A stretch of 42,453 nucleotides of DNA, taken from CAZSXS01 sp964611385 (GTDB lineage Bacteria; Bacillota; Clostridia; Lachnospirales; CAYPQA01). Numbering within the stretch: the first letter of the stretch is position 1; every line of letters starts with the position of its first letter. Location of the stretch: contig CAZSXS010000026.1 of the NCBI GenBank assembly GCA_964611385.1, positions 1 through 42,453 of the forward strand. Direction: 5' to 3'. The notes below the pieces were generated by a model. That model did not search any database. It saw only the letters and a list, made by a program, of their open reading frames with translations, and had not been told where the DNA came from. The translations under genes and the position numbers were made by a program. Of this stretch, positions 39,674 through 42,453 are shown piece after piece.

Positions 39674-41579
39674 AGAGAAGCGCAAAAGTGAAAAGTTATT
39701 GGATATCATTGGAATGATAGAGGACGAGATTGTTTTGGAGGCTGATGTAGAGCGGTTTCAAGGAGAAAGGCAAATTGATAAGCAAATAGGAAGACAAATA
39801 AAAGATGAAGTAAATATGCAAATAGAAAATGACGTGGGCAGACATATAGAAAATCAAATAGAAATTCAAATGCCAGACCAAAATCAAAGCCAGGGCGAAA
39901 ATCAAAATAAAAAATCTCAAGCTCAAAAGGCAATTTATCTAAAAAAATGCGCTCTGAACCTAGGAGCCCTGGCGGCCTGTATCACTATTTTTTACATTGC
40001 TTATCTGTCCCAGAGCAAGATTAATAATCAGTCAACAGCACCCGAGAACACGATATTGTCCAATCAAATTGAAGAGTCAGCAGCTGATGTATCAAAAGAG
40101 TTTTTAGAAGATTTGGTGATTGCTCCGCATTCAGAAGCAGCCAATATCGCGGCTGAACCCCTTCCACAAAGGGATGAGTATGACCGAGACAGTTCGAGCC
40201 TAACCTATGGTACAGGAGAAACTGGAGTCGCTGGTGCCCCTATTGCTCAGAATGCCATCGACGCACCTGTAGCTCCGATTCAAATCAATCCCTCCGTCAG
40301 TCTGGATAAAACTACGGATACAGGCTCTGCCTTTCCGATCTTGGGAACCAATGTGCCCGAATCGGCTTTCGGGCTTGAATCCGACTCTCTTACTGACCCA
40401 AGTTCTTTGCGTACAGCTCTTCCCACAGCTCTGCCTGATGCTTTTCAGGGGCCTGCCTTGAGTGCTTCTGAAATTGCAGGAACTACAGCCTCTAAAACAT
40501 CAACACCTGTTCTCGATCCAACTTTAGCCACAGGGTATACACTTCCCAAGCTTAGCGTTGACAGCTCTTTTGGAGGTGGCTTTGGTTTTGAAGCTTTTCT
40601 AGCTCCTAATGCTGCAGCGCTTAGCAATGGAAACCCTTGGGATGAGAGCTTCAGCATGAACACATTGCCGGTTTTTAAAAACAAGTATATACGAGAAGCC
40701 TTTGTAAACCAAGAAGTCTTGATCCCCGAGGCCGGATTAAGCAACAAAAAAATGATGGAAGTAGCCAAGGACGCTGCACAAAGAAGCGGACTTTCGATTG
40801 AAGAGTTGTTATTCTATCCCTCTGCAAACGACAATGACAGAAGCGCCAAAAGCTTCCAAGATGTTTCTCCAGACAGCACCTCTTTTAGGGCTGTTGCTCC
40901 CTGTGAAGAAGGAAAGGTTATCGTGCATTATACTGGTGAGGTGATGATCTTTTTTGAACCTGGGGTTACCCTGCCAGAGCAGTACAGTTTCACTTACAAC
41001 CAAACTTCCCGAGCTCAGGCGGAGGAAACCTTGGGCTACCTCTTGAAGACCTATTCTACGATCGTTGATATGGAGGCACCGGCATTGGATCTTTTCGGTG
41101 ATTATAATATTTATGGCGAGCAAAGCTTTAAGTTTTCTGTCTATGAAAGCGGGGGGGTACAGAACCCAAGTCAAGAAGATTTAATCCTTTGGTACAATTT
41201 TAGCCGACTAAGCTTTCACCCCGATTCGGAGGGGAAATTAAGCTTGATTAGTTGGACGCAGTACGACTTATCTGAAAAAATCGGGGATTACCCCATTATA
41301 AGCCCAGCGGAGGCCAAGGAATTACTGTTAAGCAAGCACTACATCACTACAGTTCCTGTGGAAGTCACCGACGACCTGCCTGTGGCAAAAGTTGAACTTT
41401 TGTATCGTACAGTGGGTTATGAACAGGTTTTCATGCCCTACTATCGGTTTTTGATTGAACTCCCTCCCGACTATAACGTTACTGAGGAAGGTTTAAAGGC
41501 CTATGGTGCTTATTATGTACCAGCAGTTCAAAAAGAGTATTTGACTGACCTCCCGATTTGGGATGGAAGGTTTAACTAA
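39666..41579 (+). CDS. Membrane-anchored anti-sigma-factor-like protein
   Basis: The protein is 637 residues from TTG 39666, 8 bases after AAGAAGG; GTG 39657 lies within that site and is the alternative. The N-terminus (LLDIIGMIEDEIVLEAD) resembles the short cytoplasmic sigma-binding motif of clostridial membrane anti-sigma proteins. Residues about 33-85 are a Gln/Ile/Asn/Asp repeat (KQIGRQIKDE..., MQIEND..., HIENQIEIQM). One membrane helix lies at about 94-116. The long external part has a Pro/Thr/Ser-rich linker and a folded C-terminal region from about 330 on. Binding to the upstream sigma factor is inferred from context. Confidence 0.8.
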   Translation: MNEEKRKSEKLLDIIGMIEDEIVLEADVERFQGERQIDKQIGRQIKDEVNMQIENDVGRHIENQIEIQMPDQNQSQGENQNKKSQAQKAIYLKKCALNLGALAACITIFYIAYLSQSKINNQSTAPENTILSNQIEESAADVSKEFLEDLVIAPHSEAANIAAEPLPQRDEYDRDSSSLTYGTGETGVAGAPIAQNAIDAPVAPIQINPSVSLDKTTDTGSAFPILGTNVPESAFGLESDSLTDPSSLRTALPTALPDAFQGPALSASEIAGTTASKTSTPVLDPTLATGYTLPKLSVDSSFGGGFGFEAFLAPNAAALSNGNPWDESFSMNTLPVFKNKYIREAFVNQEVLIPEAGLSNKKMMEVAKDAAQRSGLSIEELLFYPSANDNDRSAKSFQDVSPDSTSFRAVAPCEEGKVIVHYTGEVMIFFEPGVTLPEQYSFTYNQTSRAQAEETLGYLLKTYSTIVDMEAPALDLFGDYNIYGEQSFKFSVYESGGVQNPSQEDLILWYNFSRLSFHPDSEGKLSLISWTQYDLSEKIGDYPIISPAEAKELLLSKHYITTVPVEVTDDLPVAKVELLYRTVGYEQVFMPYYRFLIELPPDYNVTEEGLKAYGAYYVPAVQKEYLTDLPIWDGRFN

Positions 41580-41603
41580 AAAATTAAAAAAGGAGAATGA
41601 ACG

Positions 41604-42453
41604 ATGAAAAAGTATTTTAAAAAAGTGTTAACCCTTGGAATGACCCTAAGTGTGTTATGTACTGGATGCCAATGGACTTCGGATCGAGGGGGTGTACCAG
41701 AAGCCATCGCTCCAGAAGCTACAAGCAGCCTCCAAGGAAATCGTAGTGCCTCTGGTACTGCACCTAACAACTCCAGCTCAGAAGCCGGGCCAAACAGCAG
41801 CATTGTGATTTCTGGTACAGGCAATGTTCGAGAAGTAGAAGAAGTTGATGAAGATGGGAAGTTAATTTACTTACAAAGCATTGACGAATTGAAAGAAAAG
41901 CTTTTTGACCAAGGAGTACTCTTCTATGGGAAATCGGTAGCTCTGTCAGACGAAATCAAAATCAGCCTTGCCCCCTTCGTTCCCATGCCGACTTCCTTAC
42001 CTTCTCTTGCATCAGGGCGGGAGAATACCAGCAATGCAGCAAGTGCGCCTCAGTTCGATGCTCAGGTAGCAAGCTCGGCTGAATCGGGTGCTACATTCGA
42101 TACGAGTGCACAAAGTTCGACGATGATGAAAGCCGAAGTGATGGAGGCCGACTTTGGTGCCTCTAAAAATGCGTATTCTACTACCAATGTTCAAGTACAG
42201 GGTGTGGCAGAATCCGACATTATTCAAACCGACGGCAGGTATATCTATTGCCTTAATCAAGAAGAGTTATCCATCGTAGATGCTACAGAGATGAAGGTAA
42301 TTTCCAGACTGAACATTCAAAATGAGGACTATGAAGAAAATCTTTCCTTCAACGAAATGTACTTAAGCGGCGATAAGCTTGTGATATCGGCTTACAGGAA
42401 CATGCCGTATTCCCTGACCGATGTTGATACGCCAAGTGCTGTGCCTCAGACGG
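41604..42453 (+). CDS. Beta-propeller domain lipoprotein (partial at window end)
   Basis: The frame runs from ATG 41604 (AAAGGAGAATGAACG upstream) to the window edge, 283 codons. The signal MKKYFKKVLTLGMTLSVLCTGC has lipidated Cys22, followed by a Ser/Ala/Gly/Asn-rich linker. The block TNVQVQGVAESDIIQTDGRY is the conserved opening of the secreted 'beta-propeller domain' family (PF09826), followed by IYCLNQEELSIVDATEMKVI as a first blade. It lies 24 bases after the anti-sigma-like gene and is probably a surface member of the same envelope-response operon. The 3' end is outside the window. Confidence 0.88.
   Translation, partial: MKKYFKKVLTLGMTLSVLCTGCQWTSDRGGVPEAIAPEATSSLQGNRSASGTAPNNSSSEAGPNSSIVISGTGNVREVEEVDEDGKLIYLQSIDELKEKLFDQGVLFYGKSVALSDEIKISLAPFVPMPTSLPSLASGRENTSNAASAPQFDAQVASSAESGATFDTSAQSSTMMKAEVMEADFGASKNAYSTTNVQVQGVAESDIIQTDGRYIYCLNQEELSIVDATEMKVISRLNIQNEDYEENLSFNEMYLSGDKLVISAYRNMPYSLTDVDTPSAVPQT

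Overview
The window looks like a chromosomal segment of an anaerobic, Gram-positive-type member of the Clostridia. The evidence is strong GGAGG-type ribosome binding sites throughout, frequent TTG and GTG starts, lipoproteins with lipoboxes, paired DUF1659/DUF2922 small genes, a ferredoxin-dependent 2-oxoacid oxidoreductase, a NiCo riboswitch and a clostridial-style ECF sigma/anti-sigma pair. No tRNA, rRNA or CRISPR array was seen. All calls were made by reading the sequence; nothing was searched against a database.

Layout. (1) 1-5256: end of a carbohydrate ABC importer (two LplB/LplC-type permeases, a DUF3502-type binding lipoprotein), a GH4 phospho-glycosidase and a BadF/N-acetylglucosamine-kinase-type sugar kinase. 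(2) 5285-5700: a strong terminator and IS200/IS605-like end remnants. (3) 5702-7337: a small P-loop protein divergent from two tandem DUF1659/DUF2922 gene pairs. (4) 7531-12953: an RsmF-type rRNA methyltransferase, a YgiQ radical SAM protein and threonine synthase, all three carrying unusual low-complexity in-frame insertions. (5) 13014-19672: one tight operon with a clear promoter and terminator: flavin reductase, small acidic protein, XRE-cupin regulator, acyl-CoA ligase, ParA-like ATPase, ferredoxin and the alpha, beta and gamma subunits of a VOR/KOR-type 2-oxoacid:ferredoxin oxidoreductase. Ligase and oxidoreductase would together interconvert a carboxylic acid, its CoA thioester and the 2-oxoacid. 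(6) 19802-25406: an Rpn/PD-(D/E)XK nuclease, a NiCo-riboswitch-controlled cation efflux transporter, an M42 peptidase and an ABC-class ATPase behind an attenuator-like leader. (7) 25491-27699: a DUF3990/DUF3791 cluster that resembles a toxin-antitoxin system, followed by an orphan ParA. (8) 27913-38404: an SLH/WG-like surface protein facing an ABC transporter operon (two lipoproteins, ATPase, two permeases, the second fused to a lipoprotein-like domain) and its two-component system. (9) 38405-39112: a gene-poor stretch of mobile-element scars, a repeat, an isolated terminator, an ECF-type promoter and a structured leader. (10) 39113-42453: ECF sigma factor, membrane-anchored anti-sigma-like protein and the start of a beta-propeller lipoprotein.

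Regions 7-8 read as more AT-rich than the metabolic operons (by eye, not computed) and look like accessory DNA. Two inverted IS-like scars, near 27750-27790 and 38466-38507, bracket region 8. A roughly 100-bp repeat occurs four times in the same orientation (7367, 20709, 36284, 38616), and a second, GC-clamped inverted-repeat element occurs twice (1083 and 11163).

The strongest candidates for something undescribed are the ABC/lipoprotein/two-component module with its permease-lipoprotein fusion, the four-copy repeat, the structured leader of the ECF operon, the DUF3990/DUF3791 cluster and the recurring low-complexity insertions in housekeeping enzymes.
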